From: Vandiemenella viatica
Taxonomy: Eukaryota; Arthropoda; Insecta; Orthoptera; Morabidae
Length of the DNA stretch: 64,000 bases
NCBI GenBank assembly: GCA_031002005.1
Contig: JARYHS010009186.1
Span: 183,050,437-183,114,436 of the forward strand
Direction: 5' to 3'
In this document: piece by piece, positions 33,696-42,179 of the stretch
Layout: each line of letters begins with the position of its first letter
Position numbering within the stretch: the first letter of the stretch is position 1
The notes under the pieces: generated by a model
Seen by the model: the letters and a program-made list of their open reading frames with translations, nothing else
Databases searched by the model: none
Told to the model about the DNA's origin: nothing
Position numbers and translations under genes: made by a program

Positions 33696-34460
33696 TTACG
33701 TTTACACTCACAGACTGAAAGGATAAAAATAGTATCTAGATAAATAATTCTTCAAAAATAGTTGTTAATAGAAGAGACTGCAATGAGTGTCAGTCATAAT
33801 CACTACAGCGAAATGGACCGAATTCAGCGCATTCTTGCCAAGAAATAATAGTGGCTGTACTCGGTAATCTGAAGATATACTATAACCAAAGATTTTATTA
33901 CTCCACCAAGTCAGTGATGCGTTGAGTAACAGATCAATCATCCTGATAAAAATTGATTTGTCAAGTGACTCAAAAATAGATGCCTATTTGTCAGCTGAGA
34001 TTTTAAAAATTGTCATTTTCCCATTTAAAAAGTGGTTCATTCGTATTTAAATGATGCCAATGCCATATGCTGCTGACAAATAACGTTGAATATAATATAA
34101 TGAATACAAAATATGGGGATGCATAAATCGTGGAAAATCAATATATTTCGTGTCACAGGTTTTAGTCAATTATTGATGTGGATTTCTTGAATATTCTACG
34201 GAAATAAGGAAATCTGTGTTTGAATAAAATTTCATTAAAACACTGTAAACTCACGGCTCCTCTTGAGAAACACCGTTATTAAAACTTCTTCCGAAGAGGG
34301 GACGGATGGAAGAAAACTTTCAATACTTGTCGCGCCGTATTTTGGTAACAACGAAACCCATTATTTCTGTGTAAGCTATTTTATTCACTAAAGCACATCA
34401 CATGATTGTACCCATAATTAAGGTTTACTAACGTACTCACAATTTCGTTGCATCCAAGGT
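33696..34460. other. AT-rich intergenic DNA
   Basis: No gene or repeat recognised. Confidence 0.45.
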
Positions 34461-34720
34461 AATAGATCATAATAATAAGAATTATTCCGTGTGGTTATAA
34501 TGACCTGTAGATTTTTAATGGCCCTATCGTAACCGCCTGCCGGGTACAGGGAACCTACAGTACAACGTGGAATCAGAACCACGGAAGCGTTCTGGCGTAC
34601 TTCACATTACACAGCAAGCTGTGTCAAGGTGGAGGTTGGGATAAGCGCCTTTGAAAATCCCCGCCGAGACAGGGATTCGAACAGGGGACCTTCTGATCTC
34701 CAGTCAGACGCTTAACAACT
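34461..34720 (-). mobile_element. SINE-C copy, main part (split by element 2)
   Basis: On the minus strand it reads TTAAGCGTCTGAC, CTGTTCGAATCCCTG (B-box), CGGCGGGGATTTTCA, GTGAAGTACGCC, TTCCGTGGTTCTGATTCCACG and GTAGGTTCCCTGTACCCGGC. Its A-box half is missing here and lies at 39905-39926 beyond a 5.2 kb LINE. An imperfect long duplication (AATAGATCATAATAATAA at 34461 and AATAGATGATGATAACAA at 39927) flanks the composite, as expected for the original SINE insertion. Confidence 0.8.
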
Positions 34721-34875
34721 TTTTTTTTTTTTTTTTTTTTTTTATCAATTTATTGTTAACAAACAGTTTAGACATTCATAACAGCAAATTTTACAAATTT
34801 GAATAACAGAATTTCTTTCTGGATTTCTGGTCATAACTAATCTAAAGGATTACAATTTGTCTCATCTCAGACTCT

Positions 34876-35163
34876 TCACTCGTTTTCGACGGGGCGCCCG
34901 GGGCGTATGGGAAGCTCGAGGGGTCCACTGTGGCGGCTGCAAGGCCTCGTAGGGGGGTACTCATTGTCGGCGGTCTCTTCTTCCTCTTGCGTCAATCCGC
35001 ACTTCAGTTCGTTGCTGGGTGTCGGTTCTGACGTGGGAACATCTCTTACCGGCGTCTTTTCTTCGGAGTCGGTATCTTCCGTCTTGCTTCACCATCGTTG
35101 TCTTGACTTACTGGTATCTCTTGATAATTGTGGGTGCTGGAACTCTTATTTCTTCTGTTGGTT
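34876..35163 (-). pseudogene. Decayed acidic/proline-rich extension downstream of ORF2
   Basis: Beyond the ORF2 stop, coding-like composition continues on the minus strand. A shifted frame reads FLERDNASIKPTEEIRVPAP and on to IIKRYQ. The original frame then resumes as TEDTDSEEKTPVRDVPTSEP, CGLTQEEEETADNEYPP and RPGRPVENE, and stops at 34876. The segment is rich in Glu, Asp, Pro and Thr. Either ORF2 once had a tail about 90 residues longer that was broken by indels, or a small third frame exists. Element 1 has no comparable sequence, its protein ending soon after the KFGVFLENA block. Confidence 0.45.
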
Positions 35164-38100
35164 TTATGGAGGCATTATCACGCTCAAGAAGCGTGCGAAC
35201 TTATCTTTGTATTTTTCCCTTTTAAGTATTTTGTTGTGTTCGATGGTTAGGTAATACCAGAAGTCCTCTATTGACATCTCTCCTCTTCTTCTGATGACGT
35301 AGTGGGTGTAGTTGCCCAACAGCCAAAAGTGAGCGTTCCTTTTAGTCGCAGGATAAATTGTAACATCTGGGAATAAAATATCTTCGGGCGTGAATTTCTG
35401 TGGAGTAGTTCTATTGATTATGGCTAGTTTGCTTTTCGTCCACCTCCATATGTCTGGAACTTCACATCCCAGCAGACGATGTTGTATCGTATCCTCTAGA
35501 TTACAGCGTAAACACTGTGGGGAAGGGCAAAGGTGTAGTGAGAACAGCTTTTCATTTGAGTTTATCTTCCTATGTATTACTCTATGCCAAGTGGAGCGTG
35601 CGTGGCTATTGATGTATTCATTGTGAACATTCTGCCATATTTTTTTCCAGTCGTCTCTTCTGTACGTAATTTCTAGTTTGCTTTGCGTCTCTCTTTGCAA
35701 CATGTCATACAGTTTCTTAGTTGTTGGAATAGGCTCACCGCTGGTTATGTTTAAATAGCTATTTTCTATGTAGAATATGCGAAAATGTCTTAAATTTGCA
35801 TTTATATGGCTGATATCGACTGGTGCCGTACTGCTTCGTGGTTCTAGTTCGTTTAATGTGTACCCTGTTATACTACTTTCCATGTCTTTACGGTGTTTGT
35901 ACATGTTCCTCATGTAGATGGCGGTACATTTCGTTTGTATATCCACGAGCTTCAGTCCTCCTTTATCATATGGCATCTTAAGTATTTTGTGATGGATCTT
36001 AAAAATGTGTCCACTCTGTATGAACCAATTTATCGCCATTTCCATTTTCTTTGCTATTTCAATCGGTATTGGAAATATGTGAGCTAGGTACCACAGTTTT
36101 GGGAGGGCAACTGTGTTTATCAGCTGTATTTTTTGTATGGTATTTAGTTCTCTGTTTGAGAAATCTTTCATCTTGCTCCTAATTGCTGCTAATAGCGTCC
36201 TCCAGTTTGCAGCCGATGCTTTCTGTGGTGTATTATTAAATTCAATGCCTAATATCTTTATTTTGTCACGTGTTGGTATCCAGCTTGTACTCTCCGCATC
36301 CATAGTACCACTTATTTTCAGACTTGCGGATTTTTTTACATTGAGTTTTGCGTTTGAAGCCCTTTCGTATGTCCTTAGTAACTCCCGTATTTTCTGTATG
36401 TCTAATGAGTTGGTGGTGATAATATTTATATCATCTGCGTACGCGCACACCGCAATTTTATTCTCTCGGATTTTTAATCCAGTAACCGTATTGTAGACTG
36501 CTGCTAGAAAGGGCTCAACTGCGAGTGCGAACAAAAGCATGGACAGTGGGCATCCTTGTCGTATGGATCTTGTTATTCTTAATGGCTTTGTTATTACCCC
36601 GTTTATGAGTACTCTTGATGTCGCTTGGTGTAACAGCGTGTAGATTATATTACATATTTGCTGGCTGAAGCCCATCTTTTCCATAGTTACTTTTAGATAT
36701 GTATGGTTTATGCGGTCAAAGGCTTTATTGAAATCTAATGACAGGACGGATGCTTTTGCGTTTGCAGCCTTCGAGAGTGCAATTGTATCTCTGATGTTTG
36801 TTATTGTTTGAATTATCGATCTGCCATTCCCAGTACAGGTCTGATATTCCCCTATTACTTTCTCGGATACATTTCTAAGCCTTATGGCGATAATTCGACT
36901 GAATACTTTATAGTCCGAGTTCAGCATAGTGAGTGGTCTAAAATTTTCTATGTCTTTCTTATCTGGTTCTTTGGGGATTAATATAATTAATCCTTCTACT
37001 AGTTCAGTTGGAGCTGTGTTCGTAGTCAATAGCTCGTTGTACATGTCTTCAAATTCTTGTTTTATTAAGTCCCAGAATTCCATGTAAAATTCTATTGGTA
37101 GTCCGTCCGGGCCAGGTGACTTCATTTTCGGGCTTCTTCTTATGGCGTTTTCTATTTCTTCCCGTGTTATTTTCTGGTTTATGGTTTCATTGTCTTGTTG
37201 AGATAACACCGGCTTGATGCATTGTAATATTTTGTTGACTTCTTCTTTATCAATTGTCTCTTCTGTATATGTTTTGCTTAGGTATTTTGTTACTTCTTCC
37301 TCTATTTGTTTTTGATCCACAAGTCTGTCTCCTCCTTCTGTTTTTAGCTCAGTTATTAGCTTTCTTTTTGCGTTCTGTTTTTCTTTGACAAGATGGAAGG
37401 TTGATGTTGTTTCTTCTTGTTGGATGGAGCCCATTTTTGCTCTTATTTGATATCCTAGCAGTTTCCTGCTTGTTATTTTAACTATTCTGGCTTTGAGTTG
37501 TTTTATTTTCCGGTAGTTTTGCAACGTTTCTATGTTATTGCTACATAGCTCTCTCAAGGCCATGAAAAGGAATTCTTTGGTGCTATTTTCCCATTGTTTT
37601 TTCTGTCTGGAGTAGTTTATCATGGCGTCTCTGAGTTTGGGTTTTGCACATTCCAACCACCATTGCATTGTTGTATTATATTTACTTTTTTGCCTCTTGC
37701 AATGGTTCCACTTGTCGTTGACTACGTGTTTCAGTTCGTTTTCGGTTAGAAGGGAGGTATTTAATTTCCACTGCCCCCTTTTTCTGATTATTTTTTGCGG
37801 GTCTAAGTTTATTTTACAGTGGTATGCATTGTGGTCTGAAAAGGCTAAAGGCCAGATCTCTACTGAGGAAACTTTGCTGGTTATGTCAGGTGAGATATAT
37901 ATTCTGTCCAGTCTACTTGCTGTGCTCTCAGTGGTGTATGTAAAACCAGGAATTTGCCCATTTTTTACTTCCCAACTGTCTGACAGTGTTAATTTTTTTA
38001 TTAAATACTCGAGTTCTTTGCATTTGTTGAAGTTTGGGTATTGGTCTTTTGGAGATATGACGCAGTTAAAGTCTCCTGCAAGTATTAGACTGTTGCAGGT

Positions 38101-38499
38101 ATCTGTCAGTAATTGGGTTATCTCTGTTTTGTAGAAATATCTTCTGCTTTCTCTATTTTGAGTTCCGGAAGGCGCATAAATGTTTATAATGCGCGCTCCG
38201 GCTATCATGCAGGCTATGCCCCTTCCATTTTCTAAGATTTCGACGTTTTGGATTTCGATACCCTCCTTGGTTAAAATTGCCGTTCCTAGACCGTTATCTA
38301 TGCCGGGATTCTTCAATTCGTTGTATCCAGTGATGCTTAATGCACCTTCCCAGGCCACTTCCTGAAGGAGCGCTATATCTACCTCCGCCGCCCATAGATA
38401 TTCTTTTAGGCATTGTATTTTTGTTGGGTTCTTTATCCCATTTACATTTAGGGTTGACACACAGTATGTTTGAGTCCGCGTTGTACTTCTATCTGCCAT
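35164..38499 (-). CDS. ORF2 of element 2: endonuclease-reverse transcriptase (intact)
   Basis: 1111 residues, uninterrupted. The APE endonuclease is at about 10-230: NVNGI (18-22), LLQEV (44-48), AGDFN (141-145), SRLDRIYIS (195-203) and SDHNAY (221-226). The linker contains GQWKLNTSLL and WW-ECAKPKLRDAMI-YSR, shared with element 1. The RT domain is at about 450-770: SPGPDGLPIEFY, FRPLTMLNSDYK, LSLDFNKAFDRINH, SIRQGCPLSM and AYADD (YADD 687-690). The C-terminus has NSNEKLFSLHLCPSPQ and a CCHC-type CLRCNLEDTIQHRLLGC motif near 990-1010. All visible catalytic residues are present, so the enzyme could still work in trans even though the copy's ORF1 is broken. The start follows ORF1 by 34 nt. It lies within the RT-type L1/Tx1 group by signature. 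Confidence 0.92.
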   Translation of the reverse strand: MADRSTTRTQTYCVSTLNVNGIKNPTKIQCLKEYLWAAEVDIALLQEVAWEGALSITGYNELKNPGIDNGLGTAILTKEGIEIQNVEILENGRGIACMIAGARIINIYAPSGTQNRESRRYFYKTEITQLLTDTCNSLILAGDFNCVISPKDQYPNFNKCKELEYLIKKLTLSDSWEVKNGQIPGFTYTTESTASRLDRIYISPDITSKVSSVEIWPLAFSDHNAYHCKINLDPQKIIRKRGQWKLNTSLLTENELKHVVNDKWNHCKRQKSKYNTTMQWWLECAKPKLRDAMINYSRQKKQWENSTKEFLFMALRELCSNNIETLQNYRKIKQLKARIVKITSRKLLGYQIRAKMGSIQQEETTSTFHLVKEKQNAKRKLITELKTEGGDRLVDQKQIEEEVTKYLSKTYTEETIDKEEVNKILQCIKPVLSQQDNETINQKITREEIENAIRRSPKMKSPGPDGLPIEFYMEFWDLIKQEFEDMYNELLTTNTAPTELVEGLIILIPKEPDKKDIENFRPLTMLNSDYKVFSRIIAIRLRNVSEKVIGEYQTCTGNGRSIIQTITNIRDTIALSKAANAKASVLSLDFNKAFDRINHTYLKVTMEKMGFSQQICNIIYTLLHQATSRVLINGVITKPLRITRSIRQGCPLSMLLFALAVEPFLAAVYNTVTGLKIRENKIAVCAYADDINIITTNSLDIQKIRELLRTYERASNAKLNVKKSASLKISGTMDAESTSWIPTRDKIKILGIEFNNTPQKASAANWRTLLAAIRSKMKDFSNRELNTIQKIQLINTVALPKLWYLAHIFPIPIEIAKKMEMAINWFIQSGHIFKIHHKILKMPYDKGGLKLVDIQTKCTAIYMRNMYKHRKDMESSITGYTLNELEPRSSTAPVDISHINANLRHFRIFYIENSYLNITSGEPIPTTKKLYDMLQRETQSKLEITYRRDDWKKIWQNVHNEYINSHARSTWHRVIHRKINSNEKLFSLHLCPSPQCLRCNLEDTIQHRLLGCEVPDIWRWTKSKLAIINRTTPQKFTPEDILFPDVTIYPATKRNAHFWLLGNYTHYVIRRRGEMSIEDFWYYLTIEHNKILKREKYKDKFARFLSVIMPP

Positions 38500-38533
38500 T
38501 ATGTATTTTTACAGTCACGTGTAGTTGTATCGT

Positions 38534-39800
38534 TCATATCTCTGCTTCATTTGATATATCTTCTTCCTCGGTGTCATCTAGTTCTTCCGACCATAGGGAT
38601 ATATTCTCTTCACGGGCTATATCCATGTCATGTGTTTCGACGGTCTTGTTTTCGTTGTTGCTTGCTTCCTTGTTGTGGTTTCCGCTATAGGGAAGTTCAG
38701 CAGATTTTGTTTCTGTTTGAATGGCGGGGATTTTCCTTGATTTTTCTGCTAGTTCTTCTGCTATTGAGTCCACTCTCCTCCTTTCGAGTCTTGGCCTTTT
38801 GGTATTGGGTGTATTTTCCTGCTTTCGTTCTCCCATTGATAAGGCTTCACTTTTTCTCTAAGGGTACTGTAAGCAATGGGTATTGTTTGGCATATGGCAC
38901 GGTTGTTTTTTCGTCTTTCAGTGGTGTTTCGGAAGAGCGTGTTTTGACATTTTTGTTGTTTCCTTGCTCTATTGTGAGACCGTTTTCTTTTTCGTACATC
39001 GATTCTTGGGGTGCTTCTGTAATAAGTGTATTCTCAATCTCCATTGGGGTGTTTGGTGGGTTATCCGTTTCCATTTCTAGCACAGGTTCATCATTTCTTG
39101 TTGTATTGATTCGGGTAGTACCGTTTGTCACATTAGCATATGTTTCTTTTAGCGGCTCCCCTGTAATGGCTGTATGGGGGGCCAGCCGTTCAGATGGTAG
39201 TTGCAAGGGTCTCCTTTGAGTGCATTCCGCCTTGAGGTGATCATTGGAATTACATATGACACACGTTCTCGGCTGTCCTTCGTAAATGACAAGCGCCTTA
39301 AACCCTGCAATATTTACATACGAGGGTATGTGGGATTTTAGATCGATTTGACAGATCTGATACCACTGTCTACCACGAATCTCCTACTACCATATCTCTT
39401 GTCCGATGTTACATTGAATATTGTACCGTATTTTTCGAAAGCTCTCTGTATGCTATTTGTTGAGATTTCGAAGGGGACGTTATGGACCTTAACATTTCTT
39501 ATACCTAGACCAGCATGCGATATAGAGACGCTGCTTACCTCGCCGTTGCTGTGGACGAATTTTCTTTCTCCATTAGTCTCCTTTATGATACGCAGACACT
39601 CCTCTTCATCTCGAAGCTTGAACGTACACCACATTGGCGAGGAAGTCGACTTGAATGCCGTACACACTCTCCTCTCGTAAGCCGATTTCATTGTAGAGCC
39701 ACTCGTCGATTTCCACTGCCTTTGGACGCATGTACCCGTAAGCGAAGGAAAATTTTATCGTAGATTTTCGTACGAATTGATTTGCTTCCATGACTTTCAC
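38534..39800 (-). pseudogene. ORF1 of element 2 (frameshifted)
   Basis: Open pieces at 39800-39606, 39691-39338, 39206-38847 and 38836-38534 lie in alternating frames and together follow the order of element 1 ORF1. The N-terminal KFSFAYGYMRPKAVEIDEWL is followed by an ETNGERKFVHSNGE block, NVPFEIS, GQPRTC and a CCHC zinc knuckle CVICNSNDHLKAEC (about 39220-39265). A long acidic low-complexity tail ends in EEEDISNEAEI. At least three indels break it, so this copy cannot make full ORF1 protein. Role by family: RNA-binding chaperone of the LINE particle. Confidence 0.85.
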
Positions 39801-39904
39801 TAGGTTTTGTTGTATCTACTTGGTAAACACTTAACCACACAACACCAGACACCAGGAAAAATGCGAAGCGACCGCTCACTACAGCCGGCCGCAAGCGACT
39901 GTGT

Positions 39905-39943
39905 ACCACTGAGCCACCTGACCGCTAATAGATGATGATAACA
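39905..39943 (-). mobile_element. SINE-C copy, A-box half (continues at 34720)
   Basis: Minus-strand AGCGGTCAGGTGGCTCAGTGGT is a tRNA-like 5' end with an A-box. It joins directly, in sense, to TTAAGCGTCTGACTGG at 34717 once the LINE is set aside, giving the expected tRNA-like head. The AATAGATGATGATAAC at 39927 is the outer duplication. Confidence 0.8.
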
Positions 39944-40049
39944 ATAAACGTTGAAGCTTGAGAAGTAACTGATTCTATACAAGGTTAGACTAAATGGTTC
40001 ATTGAAAAGTATACAATCTACAAAGACGAGTGATACTTGAAAAGATACA

Positions 40050-40300
40050 TAAACTCACCAGTGTTGTTGGCATTTTCCTTCACATAGCCCTACCAGCAGA
40101 AATCACATGGGGTCAGATATGGTGACCAGGAGAGTCATAACAACAGAGGAACATCACTCGGACCAGCGCGTCCTATCAAGCGATGTGGCAGTTTGCTACT
40201 GAGAAAGTCGTGTACGTTTGTACTCCAATGAGGTGGAGCACCACCTGTAATAGGATGAAAGTGTAGGAGTCAATAGTCAGTTGAGGAATCAACTACACCT
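40050..40300 (-). pseudogene. Mariner-like (DDE) transposase relic
   Basis: On the minus strand one frame reads TGGAPPHWS, DFLSSKLPHRLIGRAGPS and SWSPYLTPCDFCW, a stop, then GYVKEN. This matches the second-Asp block (QQDGAPPHW, with its Asp region decayed) and the third acidic block (SPDLTPCDFFLWGYVK) of Tc1/mariner-superfamily transposases. Only the C-terminal third of the catalytic domain is present and it contains stops. No terminal inverted repeat was found. Confidence 0.7.
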
Positions 40301-41475
40301 GCAACATATACAGGTACACGGATCATATCACCGTCCGATCGATGAAGAAAAAGGGCTCATACAGCTTTCTCTTTTATATGGCACAGAAGACACTCACTTT
40401 TGCCGAATCCCTTTCCACCAACCTGTCTTTTAAACTTGTTGAGTTTATGCGTCTTTTCGTGTATCGCTCGTCTTTCCAGGTCATATACTCTAGTGACCCT
40501 GCCAGCTGATTGATAAGAGCCGACAGGGTAAACTTCCACTGACGCCGTGGATAAGGGTCGATCTTAAGAGTCGACCATGGTTCTGATGTGAATATTCGTC
40601 ATAGGTCCCTACTGGAACACCTGACAGGTTATATGGCTCAGCACATTCAGATATTACTGTAAACGGCAGGTGCATATTTACACATTTATTTAAACAAGCA
40701 AGGACTGATGGCATACGTGAATATCTACAATGTTTAGTTGGCTTTATAACAAAATGGCAATGCGTTCACTGGATCATTCCGCACAGGGCCAAGGACAAGG
40801 GCGAGCATGTAACTTATGGGCGCCTCGTAGCCCAAACTAACTGGAATAGTGATAATATCTCTAAAGACTATTCCCACATGAATGTAACCAAATGATTGAC
40901 TCTTTAACTGTTAACACCCAGCCATCGCAGCAGAACCCACCTTAGTATGAGACGCCAGGCATCAACTTCTTCTCTGCAACCGGCGTCGATGTGGTACGTT
41001 GAAAGGCTTTCGTAGAGAGACCGACAGACCCCTGCCCCCAGGGTTTAAATAGAATATCCCCTACCTATTCCCACCGTGTGGAGAGGGCAATACTCATCGC
41101 TTACCAGCTGTATGGAGTCACTTTACCAGCTTGCAGCAATGACAGGTGCTTGGCAACTGGCGACTTACAGCTTGCTGATATGCGTGCTACTTCTCAGGTC
41201 AAAGCTCCTATTGCTTAACTATTTCACTGCTCGCCCGCCCTGGATACTAACTTGGAAAGTATAGGGTATTTAGGCAAGTGATAGACCTAGATTACTAAAA
41301 TTCTTTTAAATGCGCACTGTTTTGAAACCCGATTAATCATTTAAACTAACCCTGTATATTGGTAGAAATGCTTGACTCGCGTATACAACTGTATAGTAAA
41401 CGACATTAACCGAAAATATAAATAAATTCAGAAGGCACCATAGTTTTAAGTATGCAGTCTTGTATAATTTTATAT
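40301..41475. other. Intergenic DNA
   Basis: Moderate GC, short frames only (up to 74 codons), nothing recognised. Part may be more of the transposon at 40050-40300. Confidence 0.4.
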
Positions 41476-41478
41476 ATA

Positions 41479-41479
41479 A

Positions 41480-41525
<46 letters not shown>
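41479..41525. repeat. (TA)n microsatellite
   Basis: More than 20 TA units with short interruptions at the left edge. Confidence 0.95.
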
Positions 41526-41526
<1 letters not shown>

Positions 41527-42090
41527 TATAAATCGAGCAGAAATTGTCTCACGTGATTTTGCAAAGCCCCGGAGTATGTGCCTTGGCAGGATTTTTCTAT
41601 CGTGGTATTCCAATTTGCAGCTGTCCGCTGTCGAGTTTTAACGGCAGAAACCCCTGTTCATGTCAGTCACAGACCGGACGCATCTACTCGAATAGTGCAC
41701 GGCATAGAATACAACATGAACCATAAGTGCTCTTGGCGTGGATGTTGGACTCCTTTTTTCTGTCAAAAGCTATACGTGACTTAACACTATTGTCAGCCCA
41801 TTAGCGCTTAGTTTTGTCACTGATGTAAATTTTAATCTTACTTGACTGACAAAAACATACCAAAAATATATCTGTCAGTAGTGAAGCTGTGAAAATGTTT
41901 GTGTTCGGTTAAACAGTTAATCGTAATCACTTATCGCACAAAGTAATTATTTTATGGGATATTATTATCTTGAAACACTGAGATTGGTAGCTTTCCGCAA
42001 ACAGTTTGAAAACAGTATTACACTTTTCAGAGTGAATAAGTAATACAGCGTTACATGGAGAGCCAGGACAGAAATACAATTCAGCATGAA
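41526..42090. other. Intergenic DNA
   Basis: No recognised feature. Two small overlapping frames (60 and 68 codons) near 41544-41784 lack domains. Confidence 0.45.
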
Positions 42091-42179
42091 ATTTTTTTTA
42101 ATTTAATTTAATTGCAATGGAGCACAGGCTCCGGTGGCAATTTCCCTACACAGCTATCTTCCCCCTACCCTGCACCCAC

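Larger units (their letters stand above)
34721..39904 (-). mobile_element. L1/Tx1-like non-LTR retrotransposon, element 2, near full length
   Basis: 5.18 kb on the minus strand. Reading 5' to 3': a 104-bp leader (39904-39801), a frame-broken ORF1 (39800-38534), a 34-nt spacer, an intact ORF2 (38499-35164), a GC-richer 3' region, AATAAA near 34750 and a 23-base poly(A) (poly-T 34721-34743). It sits inside a SINE-C copy. The A-box half of that SINE (CTCAGTGGT) is at 39905 and the rest at 34720. AGTGGT/AGTTGT is the short target duplication. The same architecture as element 1, but the proteins differ clearly, so it is a separate family of the same clade. Confidence 0.87.

Noticed and set aside
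34907..35254. 115-codon plus-strand frame
   Set aside because: Antisense of the 3' region of element 2. The minus-strand reading has the more protein-like composition.
38340..39219. Plus-strand frames of 116 and 249 codons
   Set aside because: Antisense shadows of the minus-strand LINE ORF1/ORF2. The translated sequence is low-complexity and hydrophobic.
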